NCBI GenBank assembly: GCA_902836505.1
Contig: CADFQU010000001.1
Span: 1 to 22,389, forward strand
Source of the DNA: Streptococcaceae bacterium
GTDB taxonomy: Bacteria > Bacillota > Bacilli > Lactobacillales > Streptococcaceae
Length of the DNA: 22,389 nt
Reading direction: 5' to 3'
Below, in pieces: positions 17,101-22,389 of this stretch (its first letter is position 1; every line of letters starts with the position of its first letter). Under the pieces are notes generated by a model that saw only the letters and a list, made by a program, of their open reading frames with translations, was not told the DNA's origin and did no database searches. Made by a program: the position numbers and the translations under genes.

Positions 17101-20100
17101 GATCTGCTGTTACGGCATCCCAGGTCACGCGTTTTTCTTTCGGGAATCCCTTATCATACTCAACCAAGACTGTCTCTGGAAGAGCTGGCAAAACGTTTCG
17201 ATCGGTGCTGATCCGTACAGGACGTACCTTGACAACTGTCTTTTCTTCTGGATTTGGCGTGATGGTAAAGGTTAATTCTCCTGTTTGTCCTTGGAAGCTG
17301 GCTTCTAAATGAACCAATCCTGCTTCCCGCAGTTCCAAACCTTTCTTGCTTGCGACTGCTTTTCCTTGACTACCGGCTGCCGTTACCACATCGATTTGAT
17401 CCGCTTGGAGACTAGCCACACTGCCATCTTGGTAATGAGCTAGGACATCAAGTGTGACTGTTTGGTCTTCCTTGAGTTCTTGCCCTTCTGGCAGACGCAA
17501 TTCTAAACGCTGGATCTGTGGACTTTCTTCTTGGAATTGGACCACATAGGTCTGTACAGCTCCCGTATCCTTAGCAGTGACAAAGATTTGAGCTTTCAAA
17601 CCATTTTTTCGATTGGCTTGTAAGACCGTCACTTGGGCATTTTCTGCACTCGCTGTGACCTGACCAGGCTCTTGACCATAAGCTAACGGACGGAAAATCG
17701 TATGGTTGCCACTACCAAATTTTGGAAGCGCTACTCCATCTAGCTCCACTGTTGGTTTCTTAGCCTTGCTGACTGTTCCACCTGCAACCACTAGCGTCGC
17801 TTGGACGGCTTCCACATTGCCTAGGAGTCCTGTCGCTTTCAAGCGAGCACCTGGTGTAGACAATTGCTCCTCTTGACCGGCTTCCAAGGTCCATTGATCA
17901 ACGTCATAACTAGCTGTTCGGCCATCTGTGAAGACCAATTGCACAGTCTTATCCACTGTTGCTAGATCTGCTCCCTGCGGGATTTGTTTGATGACTGGAA
18001 GGACTTGCTCCACGCCGATCACATCGACCAGAGCTTCGACAGTGCGTCCTTGAACATGACCGGTCACACGAACTTGGCCAGTCCGACTATAGTCTGCTTT
18101 TTCCCATTCAACGACTTCTTCTTGGGCCTTGCCATCGCTATAAACGACAGATACGTGACTTGGAAGTTCAGGTACTTCACCTAAGTAAACATGTGTCCGA
18201 ACCGGTTCGACTCCCAAGATAGAGCGTTCTTTCTGGTCCTTCTTACCTGTAAAGAGGCTGACTTGGTCTGATTGCAAGCGATCTGAGTCTGCATAAAGAG
18301 TAAAGGATCCTGCTTGCTCAGTTGATTTGACAATGACCACCCCTTTGCCGTTAAAGGCCCGACGTTGCCATGAGCCATCTTCCTGTGCTTTGTAGCGTTC
18401 CCGGCTAGCTTGTTCCCCGTTGTCGACACCTACAATTTGGCCTTGGCCATGCAAATGGAAATGCACCAAGTTATTGGCAGTTGGTACGACACGACCTTCT
18501 TCATCGACGATTTCATAGGTAATATAGGTCAAATCCTTGCCGTCTGCCGCAATAGCGTGTTCTTCTTTCAGCAGACGAACACCGGCTGGCTTCCCAGCTG
18601 TCTCGATCTGATCACGCGCGATCACTTCGCCTGCTTCGTTGCGGGCAATAGCTTCCACCTTACCTGGCACATAAGGAACCAACCACTCTAGATAGAGTTC
18701 ATCCGGATTTGCCCCTTCTTGGTAAGTCCGGCCATCTGCTGTGGTCTTCTTGGTAAAGGTCTTGACTCCTTGTGATTCCCCATTGACAATCAATTCCACA
18801 CTATGAGCATTGGAGAAGGCACGAACAGGAATCCGCCCTTCTTCATCCATGACACGATTGGCCAATTCTGGATTCTCCCAATTCCAATGTGGTAAGAGAT
18901 GGACCATTGGATGTTTCTCAGCTGACAACCATTGACTTTGGTAAAGATAAAAATCATTCTTTGGAAGGCCGGCAGTATCGACAATACCGAAATAAGAACT
19001 TTTTACAGGTGTGTCATTTTGGTTGTGCCATGGTGTTGGCTCACCGATATAATCGGTACCCGTCCAGATAAATTGCCCTGCATAGCCGGCATGATCGCGG
19101 TCAAAGGTCCAAGAGGCTGTCGCTGTCCGACCCCAACCAACCCGGTCATTGCCGTAGTCTGATTGTTCATAGTGGCGGTCTTCTTGGTTGCTTCCGACCC
19201 ATTCTCTCTCAGGATGGTAGTAAGAGCCCCGTGTCCGCGTTGCAGAAGAGGTTTCAGAACCATAAATGAGCCAGTTTGGATGTTTAGCGCGTAGGCTTTC
19301 ATAGTTGGCCTCTGAATAGTTAAATCCAACCGCATCGAGCTCTGCCGCTACCTTTTCATGCCCTCCTGATCCATCACCAAAGCGGAATTTATCAGCTCCC
19401 ATGGTGACATATCGAGTTGCATCCACTTCCTTGATGGTCTTGACCAGACGACGAACGGTTGCAACAGACTTATCCGATCCATCTGCTTCACCGACTTCGT
19501 TACCGATTGACCACATCACAATAGAAGGATTGTTCTTGCCTCGCTCTACCATGGTCCGAAGGTCATAGTCAGACCACTTATCCCCTTTACGAGCTTCTGG
19601 ATGTGTTGCATCCTTTTCAAAGAATCGACCGTAATCGTATTGCTTCTTGCCACCATACCAAGTATCAAAGGCTTCTTCTTGAACCATCAAGCCCAACTCA
19701 GCCGCAATTTGCAAGGTTTGTTCACTCGCTGGGTTGTGGGTCGTCCGGATGGCATTGACCCCCATGTCCTTCATCTGTTTGAGACGGCGATATTCAGCCT
19801 TGTAATTTTCCTCAGCTCCGAGGGCCCCATGGTCATGGTGGAGGGAAACACCATGGAATTTCGTAGCCACTCCGTTAAGGAAGAAGCCACCTTCTGGTGT
19901 CCAGTTGAGATAGCGATAACCAAAGCGTTCCTTTTGCACATCGACCAACTGCGAATCCCGATAGACCCGCGTATACAGCGTATAGAGGGCTGGGTTATTG
20001 GTCTTCACATCCCAGAGGGTCGGTTTTTCAACATGAAGGGTATGAGACAGGTTGATCTCTTGACCAGCCAAAACGGATTGCACTTCACTACGTACCTTTT

Positions 20101-21106
20101 CACTGACCACTTGACCATTTTGATCGACGATTTCGTATTCTGCATAAATACTGTGGGCTTGATCATCTTGGTTGACAATACGACTCTTAACAAGAGTATC
20201 GACTGCCCCATTCTTTTGTTCTTCTAATTTTGGACTAGTGATCGTGGTCCCATACTTTGCCACATGAACCTTGTCTGTCACACTGAGTTTGACATCGCGA
20301 TAGATCCCACTTCCTGAATACCAACGACTACTTGGTTGTTGGTTGACCACATGAACCGCGATGGTGTTTTCACTTCCATCCGCATTCAAATAAGGGGTAA
20401 TATCATAAGAAAAGGCATTGTAGCCATTTGGATAATGACCCACAAATTGTCCGTTTACATAGACTTTGGAATCCATGTAAACTCCACCAAACTCCAAGCG
20501 TACCTTCTTATCCAGGTCCTTGTCATCCAAACGGAAGGTCTTGCGATACCAAGCATCCCCACCGTTTAATTGCCCCCCTTCATTTTGAGCCGGAGAATTG
20601 TGATCGAAGTCAAAGAAGATCGACCAATCGTGGGGCAAATCTAATTTTTTCCAGTTTTTAACATCCACCTGGCGACCTTCTGCACCAGGAGCTGCATTTA
20701 ATTTGAAATACCAGTCCTTGTTAAAGTCTCGTTCGCGATCTTGCACAATGTCCTCCGCTACCTGTTTTTGGTCCTTCGTAGCCTCTTCAGTAGCCCCAGC
20801 AGAACGTTCACTTGTTTGAGGTTCCACCTGTGGCTTTTCGATTTCGCTCTCATTTCTTTCAGGAGTAATTACAGCAGGTGCCTCTAAGGTTGTTGAAGCT
20901 TTATCACTTGTCCCAACCTCACCATTCGTCACCTCTGACGCTTCCCTTGTGGCTGTCATCTCCTCTTCTGTTACAGCTCTTCCTTCTTCTTCAGCTAAGA
21001 CAGATGGAGCTCCAAAAAAAGATACACCGATTAATACAGAACAAGCTCCAACCGCGAGCTTGCGAATACTAAATACACTGCGCTTTTCAAAAAAAGACTT
21101 TCCCAT
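14102..21106 (-). CDS. bgaA: Wall-anchored GH2 beta-galactosidase, BgaA-like
   Basis: This 2334-residue surface enzyme should hydrolyse terminal beta-linked galactose on host glycans. It starts with a YSIRK signal (SVFSIRKLAVGACSVL). The GH2 jelly-roll begins near residue 126 and the catalytic barrel near 405. Glu537 in SIGNEVGE is the acid/base and Glu618 in YGSETSS the nucleophile; I recall the same 81-residue spacing in pneumococcal BgaA. Bacterial Ig-like domains follow, with two CBM71-like modules (about 1443-1617 and 1795-1970) that bind galactosides in BgaA. Two tandem G5-like modules (about 2065-2150 and 2179-2265) and LPHTG at 2297-2301 complete the sortase-anchored C-terminus. AGGAGG lies 7 nt before the ATG. 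Its promoter carries two cre sites, so it should be repressed by CcpA when glucose is present. The gene call is very secure; adhesion through the CBMs is inferred from BgaA. Confidence 0.95.
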   Translation of the reverse strand: MGKSFFEKRSVFSIRKLAVGACSVLIGVSFFGAPSVLAEEEGRAVTEEEMTATREASEVTNGEVGTSDKASTTLEAPAVITPERNESEIEKPQVEPQTSERSAGATEEATKDQKQVAEDIVQDRERDFNKDWYFKLNAAPGAEGRQVDVKNWKKLDLPHDWSIFFDFDHNSPAQNEGGQLNGGDAWYRKTFRLDDKDLDKKVRLEFGGVYMDSKVYVNGQFVGHYPNGYNAFSYDITPYLNADGSENTIAVHVVNQQPSSRWYSGSGIYRDVKLSVTDKVHVAKYGTTITSPKLEEQKNGAVDTLVKSRIVNQDDQAHSIYAEYEIVDQNGQVVSEKVRSEVQSVLAGQEINLSHTLHVEKPTLWDVKTNNPALYTLYTRVYRDSQLVDVQKERFGYRYLNWTPEGGFFLNGVATKFHGVSLHHDHGALGAEENYKAEYRRLKQMKDMGVNAIRTTHNPASEQTLQIAAELGLMVQEEAFDTWYGGKKQYDYGRFFEKDATHPEARKGDKWSDYDLRTMVERGKNNPSIVMWSIGNEVGEADGSDKSVATVRRLVKTIKEVDATRYVTMGADKFRFGDGSGGHEKVAAELDAVGFNYSEANYESLRAKHPNWLIYGSETSSATRTRGSYYHPEREWVGSNQEDRHYEQSDYGNDRVGWGRTATASWTFDRDHAGYAGQFIWTGTDYIGEPTPWHNQNDTPVKSSYFGIVDTAGLPKNDFYLYQSQWLSAEKHPMVHLLPHWNWENPELANRVMDEEGRIPVRAFSNAHSVELIVNGESQGVKTFTKKTTADGRTYQEGANPDELYLEWLVPYVPGKVEAIARNEAGEVIARDQIETAGKPAGVRLLKEEHAIAADGKDLTYITYEIVDEEGRVVPTANNLVHFHLHGQGQIVGVDNGEQASRERYKAQEDGSWQRRAFNGKGVVIVKSTEQAGSFTLYADSDRLQSDQVSLFTGKKDQKERSILGVEPVRTHVYLGEVPELPSHVSVVYSDGKAQEEVVEWEKADYSRTGQVRVTGHVQGRTVEALVDVIGVEQVLPVIKQIPQGADLATVDKTVQLVFTDGRTASYDVDQWTLEAGQEEQLSTPGARLKATGLLGNVEAVQATLVVAGGTVSKAKKPTVELDGVALPKFGSGNHTIFRPLAYGQEPGQVTASAENAQVTVLQANRKNGLKAQIFVTAKDTGAVQTYVVQFQEESPQIQRLELRLPEGQELKEDQTVTLDVLAHYQDGSVASLQADQIDVVTAAGSQGKAVASKKGLELREAGLVHLEASFQGQTGELTFTITPNPEEKTVVKVRPVRISTDRNVLPALPETVLVEYDKGFPKEKRVTWDAVTADQVKDYHSFTVTGQVEGVEKEAQAQVTVEGSIAVEEVSTTTPVGEKPALPESVRTYHSNGKTYAAKVAWDAVDPQLLAQEGEVVISGRVEGTNLPTRLHIRVSANTVKGANVAEQWTGSVLPLAFASDSNDADPVAKVNDKVISFTDAPANRWTNWGRDNTEDSVGILFGDSGILTKRAVDNLHVGFHEDHGVGAPSEYVIEYYAGEQIPTVPSNPNRVKDETDHPFNNPANWKEVSNLTVQEPVAAGKMNHFSFDKVDTYAVRIRMKTPEGKRGSSISEIQVFANKVAAEEKSQVTIRVNGEVLPGVNPSVTDYYIDARDRAYPQVEATASHHGLATVVPSVHEGEPIRVIHKAEDGTILQEYRLHLTSDAEKLKQAAPVAVEAGRRFVKVGQNLVLPSTVGVYFKGDTGYDRKELTVDWQAVPADALSHEGSFTLEGKVIGYDLTAQLTVRVSEKTGEILSVNRDYNAEDTRAFASETNDLDPNQIYYIDYINDGGYNEYYRWTNWKREPDQTEVFAGLIFKKNGQVTERLVNKVAVDFFADQETGLPTKTVLERYIGPDFDVPDDYGNLKKLPEHPFNQASNWEEIPYSLDYAFEPGYISNLSFNETRTKAIRLRMVRDENLKGIGIVELSAYAPTEEPNATTDVSIQVNGKELEGFNPDVTDYHLEYEGERPIVSAQGKNGTAVTVVDAKDSNAPALVKVVSEDGKIEKIYQISLLAKASTGSAIPEEGVKNLVHTKPELIIEAEELDFAREERLNDSLLKGEKRVVQEGQKGRKLRLVEVSQENGVESRKEVDAFVELEPVAEITEVGTKEVPAESPSDKPTPQPEDPTNKPTLPGTAVPEEGVKNLVHSKPELVIEAEELGFAHQERPNDQLPKGEKRVVQAGLKGRQLHFVQVSQENGVEIRTVLDSLVESEAVAEIIEVGTKEALASRQTPSSSAVSDSHEEGGEVATTSEQTSLPHTGSEESVASLVAGLLAAGLAGAVLDDKKKRADKAK
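14312..14570 (-). repeat. G5-module tandem repeat, C-terminal copy
   Basis: This encodes EEGVKNLVHSKPELVIEAEE onward to EIIEVGTKEA. It is a diverged duplicate of the copy at 14657-14915, offset by 345 bp (115 codons). The first residues of the two copies are nearly identical and the middle differs more. Confidence 0.85.
14657..14915 (-). repeat. G5-module tandem repeat, N-terminal copy
   Basis: This encodes EEGVKNLVHTKPELIIEAEE onward to EITEVGTKEV. It is paired with the copy at 14312-14570. A third, more distant relative sits in the fucosidase gene near 10612-10880, sharing the EVDAFVE and ITEVGTKE segments. Confidence 0.85.
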
Positions 21107-21134
21107 ATTTAACCTCCTCTTGGGATTTTAATAA

Positions 21135-21148
21135 TGTAAGCGCTTTCT
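21135..21148 (-). promoter_or_regulatory. CcpA binding site (cre), copy 1
   Basis: TGTAAGCGCTTTCT on the plus strand matches all fixed positions of the cre consensus TGnAAnCGnWnnCW. It lies downstream of the predicted transcription start of bgaA, where CcpA binding blocks elongation. Confidence 0.85.
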
Positions 21149-21162
21149 AAAATGCGTTTGCA
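21149..21162 (-). promoter_or_regulatory. CcpA binding site (cre), copy 2
   Basis: TGCAAACGCATTTT on the minus strand matches the cre consensus except at one position (T for C near the end). It directly abuts copy 1. Confidence 0.6.
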
Positions 21163-21184
21163 AAAAAAGAAACTCTACATTTTA

Positions 21185-21212
21185 ACTATACCAAAAGTTG
21201 GGGCTTAAACAA
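21185..21212 (-). promoter_or_regulatory. bgaA promoter
   Basis: On the minus strand TTGTTT (21207-21212) and TATAGT (21185-21190) are 16 nt apart. The start is predicted near 21178, giving a leader of about 70 nt that contains both cre sites. The -35 box is a weak match. Confidence 0.6.
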
Positions 21213-21436
21213 GAGAGCTAGCTAAGAATATATAGTTTGTACTAAAAGAACTATACTTTGTCGAACTGATTCTTATTAGCATAAAATAGCCTTGTCTGGA
21301 GAATTAATCTATAATAACAGTTCTTTCATATACAAGAACTTGAGAAACAAATCGTGAGTTGATCCCAATTTAATATAAAGGATTCGAGCTCCCTCTATTT
21401 CCATGCCTTCAAAAGGAATTCTCCTGTTTGAAATAG
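21213..21436. other. Divergent intergenic stretch upstream of bgaA
   Basis: No gene is supported here. It holds ATAGTT (21232-21237) / AACTAT (21249-21254) and AGTTCTT (21319-21325) / AAGAACT (21334-21340) as inverted repeats. A 61-codon minus frame crosses the divergent promoter and has no credible ribosome site, so I do not call it. Confidence 0.5.
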
Positions 21437-21465
21437 TTGTCATTCCAGCGGAGATAAGGTAGAAT
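21437..21465 (+). promoter_or_regulatory. Promoter of the small membrane protein gene
   Basis: TTGTCA (21437-21442) and TAGAAT (21460-21465) are 17 nt apart, about 27 nt before the start codon at 21493. Confidence 0.7.
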
Positions 21466-21492
21466 GAAAAGGATGAATTGAAAGGATGACAC

Positions 21493-21963
21493 ATGAACTA
21501 CATTATTACTTTTTTAATCTCCATGATTCCTCTGGTAGAACTTCGTGGAGCTGTTCCCTATGCTATCTCTAGCGGAATTCCTCTTTGGCAAGCTCTCCTG
21601 ATTGGGGTCGTTGGAAACATGCTTCCTGTCCCTATTATCTTCTTTTTCGCTCGCCATATCCTGGAGTGGGGAAAAGAAAAACCTATTATCGGGAATTTCT
21701 TTACCTGGTGTCTCAACAAGGGGCATCGTGGAGGTCAAAAATTGGAAGAAGCTGCAGGAGATAAGGGAATCTTTTGGGCACTACTCCTCTTCGTCGGCAT
21801 TCCCTTGCCAGGAACTGGAGCCTGGACTGGAACCCTTGCCGCTTCTATTCTAGACTGGGACTTTAAACGAAGCGTCCTTGCTGTCATGCTGGGAGTTGTC
21901 CTAGCAGGTCTCATCATGGGATCTCTCTCGCTCCTCTTTGGACTAGATACCTTTGCGCATTAA
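21493..21963 (+). CDS. Small multidrug-export-family membrane protein (COG2426-like)
   Basis: The 156-residue protein has about four hydrophobic segments. It opens with IITFLISMIPLVELRGAVPY and contains LLFVGIPLPGTGAWTG, both typical of the COG2426 / Sm_multidrug_ex family. Members are annotated as putative small multidrug exporters, but transport has rarely been shown, so substrate and direction are open. The conserved Glu-Leu-Arg-Gly and Pro-Gly-Thr-Gly segments probably sit in re-entrant or membrane-embedded loops. AAAGGA precedes the ATG by 7 nt, and a good promoter is 27 nt upstream. It is divergent from bgaA and appears monocistronic. No normal terminator is seen right after it. Confidence 0.85.
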   Translation: MNYIITFLISMIPLVELRGAVPYAISSGIPLWQALLIGVVGNMLPVPIIFFFARHILEWGKEKPIIGNFFTWCLNKGHRGGQKLEEAAGDKGIFWALLLFVGIPLPGTGAWTGTLAASILDWDFKRSVLAVMLGVVLAGLIMGSLSLLFGLDTFAH

Positions 21964-21985
21964 GAAAAAAATAAAAGCATGGTAT

Positions 21986-22024
21986 CACATAAGGAAATAC
22001 CTTATTCGATCCTTTCCTTATGTG
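21986..22024. repeat. Inverted repeat CACATAAGGAAA
   Basis: Perfect 12-bp arms at 21986-21997 and 22013-22024 are separated by 15 bp. The repeat starts 22 nt after the stop of the membrane protein gene. No T run follows it on the plus strand, so it is not a standard terminator. Confidence 0.8.
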
Positions 22025-22033
22025 AGTACGGAC

Positions 22034-22062
22034 GTCATGGAACTTCTACGAAGTTCCATGAC
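22034..22062. repeat. Inverted repeat GTCATGGAACTTC
   Basis: Perfect 13-bp arms (22034-22046 and 22050-22062) with a 3-bp loop form a very stable hairpin. It lies 3 bp from the end of the short minus-strand coding-like stretch at 22066-22197. Confidence 0.85.
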
Positions 22063-22065
22063 TTA

Positions 22066-22197
22066 TTAAGATACAAAGGGCGTCTGCGGATTGTGTTCAA
22101 TTAGTTTTGGATCTAAGGTTCCAAAACTCCCGAGTCCTTGAAACAACAATATTTCAAGCACTTTTCTCACGGCGGAAAGCCTCAGTATGTATTTGAA
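22066..22197 (-). pseudogene. Short coding-like stretch, possible gene remnant or dispersed repeat
   Basis: The minus strand is open for 43 sense codons from just after a TAA at 22198-22200 to a TAA at 22066-22068. From GTG 22170 it encodes 34 residues beginning VRKVLEILLFQGLGSF and ending NPQTPFVS. The composition looks like real protein. There is no good Shine-Dalgarno before the GTG, and the inverted repeat CTTGAAA/TTTCAAG lies inside. I do not recognise the family with confidence. It may be the decayed end of a gene or part of a small intergenic repeat together with the neighbouring hairpins. Confidence 0.35.
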
Positions 22198-22293
22198 TTA
22201 ATTTTCAGTCAGAATATCTCCGTTATTTTATGAATTCTAAGTTTTTAATAGTTAGAAAATGCCTAAAACAAATGTCTTAGGTATCTTCCTTGC

Positions 22294-22329
22294 AAAAATA
22301 AGAGGTTTCCATCGAAACCTCTTATTTTT
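22294..22329 (-). terminator. tsf terminator
   Basis: A perfect hairpin (AAGAGGTTTC / GAAACCTCTT, 4-nt loop) with an A run on the left and a T run on the right lies 5 nt after the tsf stop. It can act on both strands. Confidence 0.92.
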
Positions 22330-22334
22330 TATTC

Positions 22335-22389
22335 TTAGTTATTAAGAGCTGCTGCCATTGTAGCTGCAACTTCTGCTTCAAAGTCATTT
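22335..22389 (-). CDS. tsf: Elongation factor Ts, last 17 residues (runs off the window edge)
   Basis: EF-Ts exchanges GDP for GTP on EF-Tu during translation. Only the C-terminus is present, NDFEAEVAATMAAALNN followed by TAA (22335-22337). I recognise it as the streptococcal EF-Ts terminus, where these residues end the protein. The rest of the gene, normally preceded by rpsB, lies beyond the window edge. A strong terminator follows at once. Certainty is limited by the 17-residue length. Confidence 0.82.
   Translation of the reverse strand, partial: NDFEAEVAATMAAALNN

Noticed and set aside
16349..17275. 308-codon plus-strand open frame inside bgaA
   Set aside because: It is antisense to a clearly coding frame with catalytic and CBM motifs. 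Its translation is rich in Trp, Cys and Ile with no family resemblance, and no ribosome site or promoter was seen.
19601..20227. 208-codon plus-strand open frame inside bgaA
   Set aside because: It is antisense to the conserved GH2 catalytic region and is a shadow of its codon usage.
14102..21106. Possibility that bgaA is a frameshifted or fused gene because of its 2334-residue length
   Set aside because: The frame is continuous from signal peptide to sorting motif, and BgaA-type proteins are normally over 2200 residues.
21309..21494. 61-codon minus-strand open frame in the bgaA upstream region
   Set aside because: It begins within the start of the divergent membrane protein gene, runs through its promoter, and lacks a ribosome site and recognisable motifs.

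Overview
The window reads as a chromosomal segment of a streptococcus, most likely of the mitis/sanguinis group. Signs are low-to-moderate GC, two surface proteins with YSIRK-type signal peptides and LPXTG sorting motifs, a ctsR-clpC heat-shock operon, and core genes (purA, hslO, dusB, tsf) that read as streptococcal. I identified families from memory of their sequences; no database search was possible.

Layout. Positions 1-300 hold the 5' part of purA (minus), which has a structured leader. Positions 676-2515 hold hslO and dusB (plus), overlapping, and end in a bidirectional terminator. Positions 2559-5210 hold a minus-strand NAD-salvage operon: nadR (NMN adenylyltransferase/ribosylnicotinamide kinase), pnuC (nicotinamide riboside transporter) and a Nudix-winged-helix gene. 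Its consensus promoter is followed by a perfect 14-bp palindrome. Positions 5411-6145 hold a lipoprotein of unknown function with a repeated TGTAACA motif in its promoter. Positions 6307-10087 hold a minus-strand operon ctsR-clpC-ECF S component-DUF4430 lipoprotein, in which heat-shock regulation appears to be joined to a small-molecule uptake module.

Positions 10306-21106 are dominated by two very large wall-anchored glycosidases on the minus strand: a GH2 beta-galactosidase of the BgaA type (2334 aa) and, downstream, a GH29 alpha-L-fucosidase (1229 aa). They share C-terminal G5-like modules. The promoter ahead of the galactosidase carries two adjacent CcpA (cre) sites, and a strong hairpin lies between the two genes. 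Together they look like a carbon-catabolite-controlled system for trimming fucosylated and galactosylated host glycans.

Positions 21493-21963 (plus) encode a small COG2426-type membrane protein. Positions 21964-22334 have no clear gene but hold several inverted repeats and a short minus-strand coding-like stretch, possibly a decayed or dispersed repeat. The window ends in the 3' end of tsf (EF-Ts, minus) with its terminator. No tRNA, rRNA, CRISPR array or intact insertion sequence was seen.
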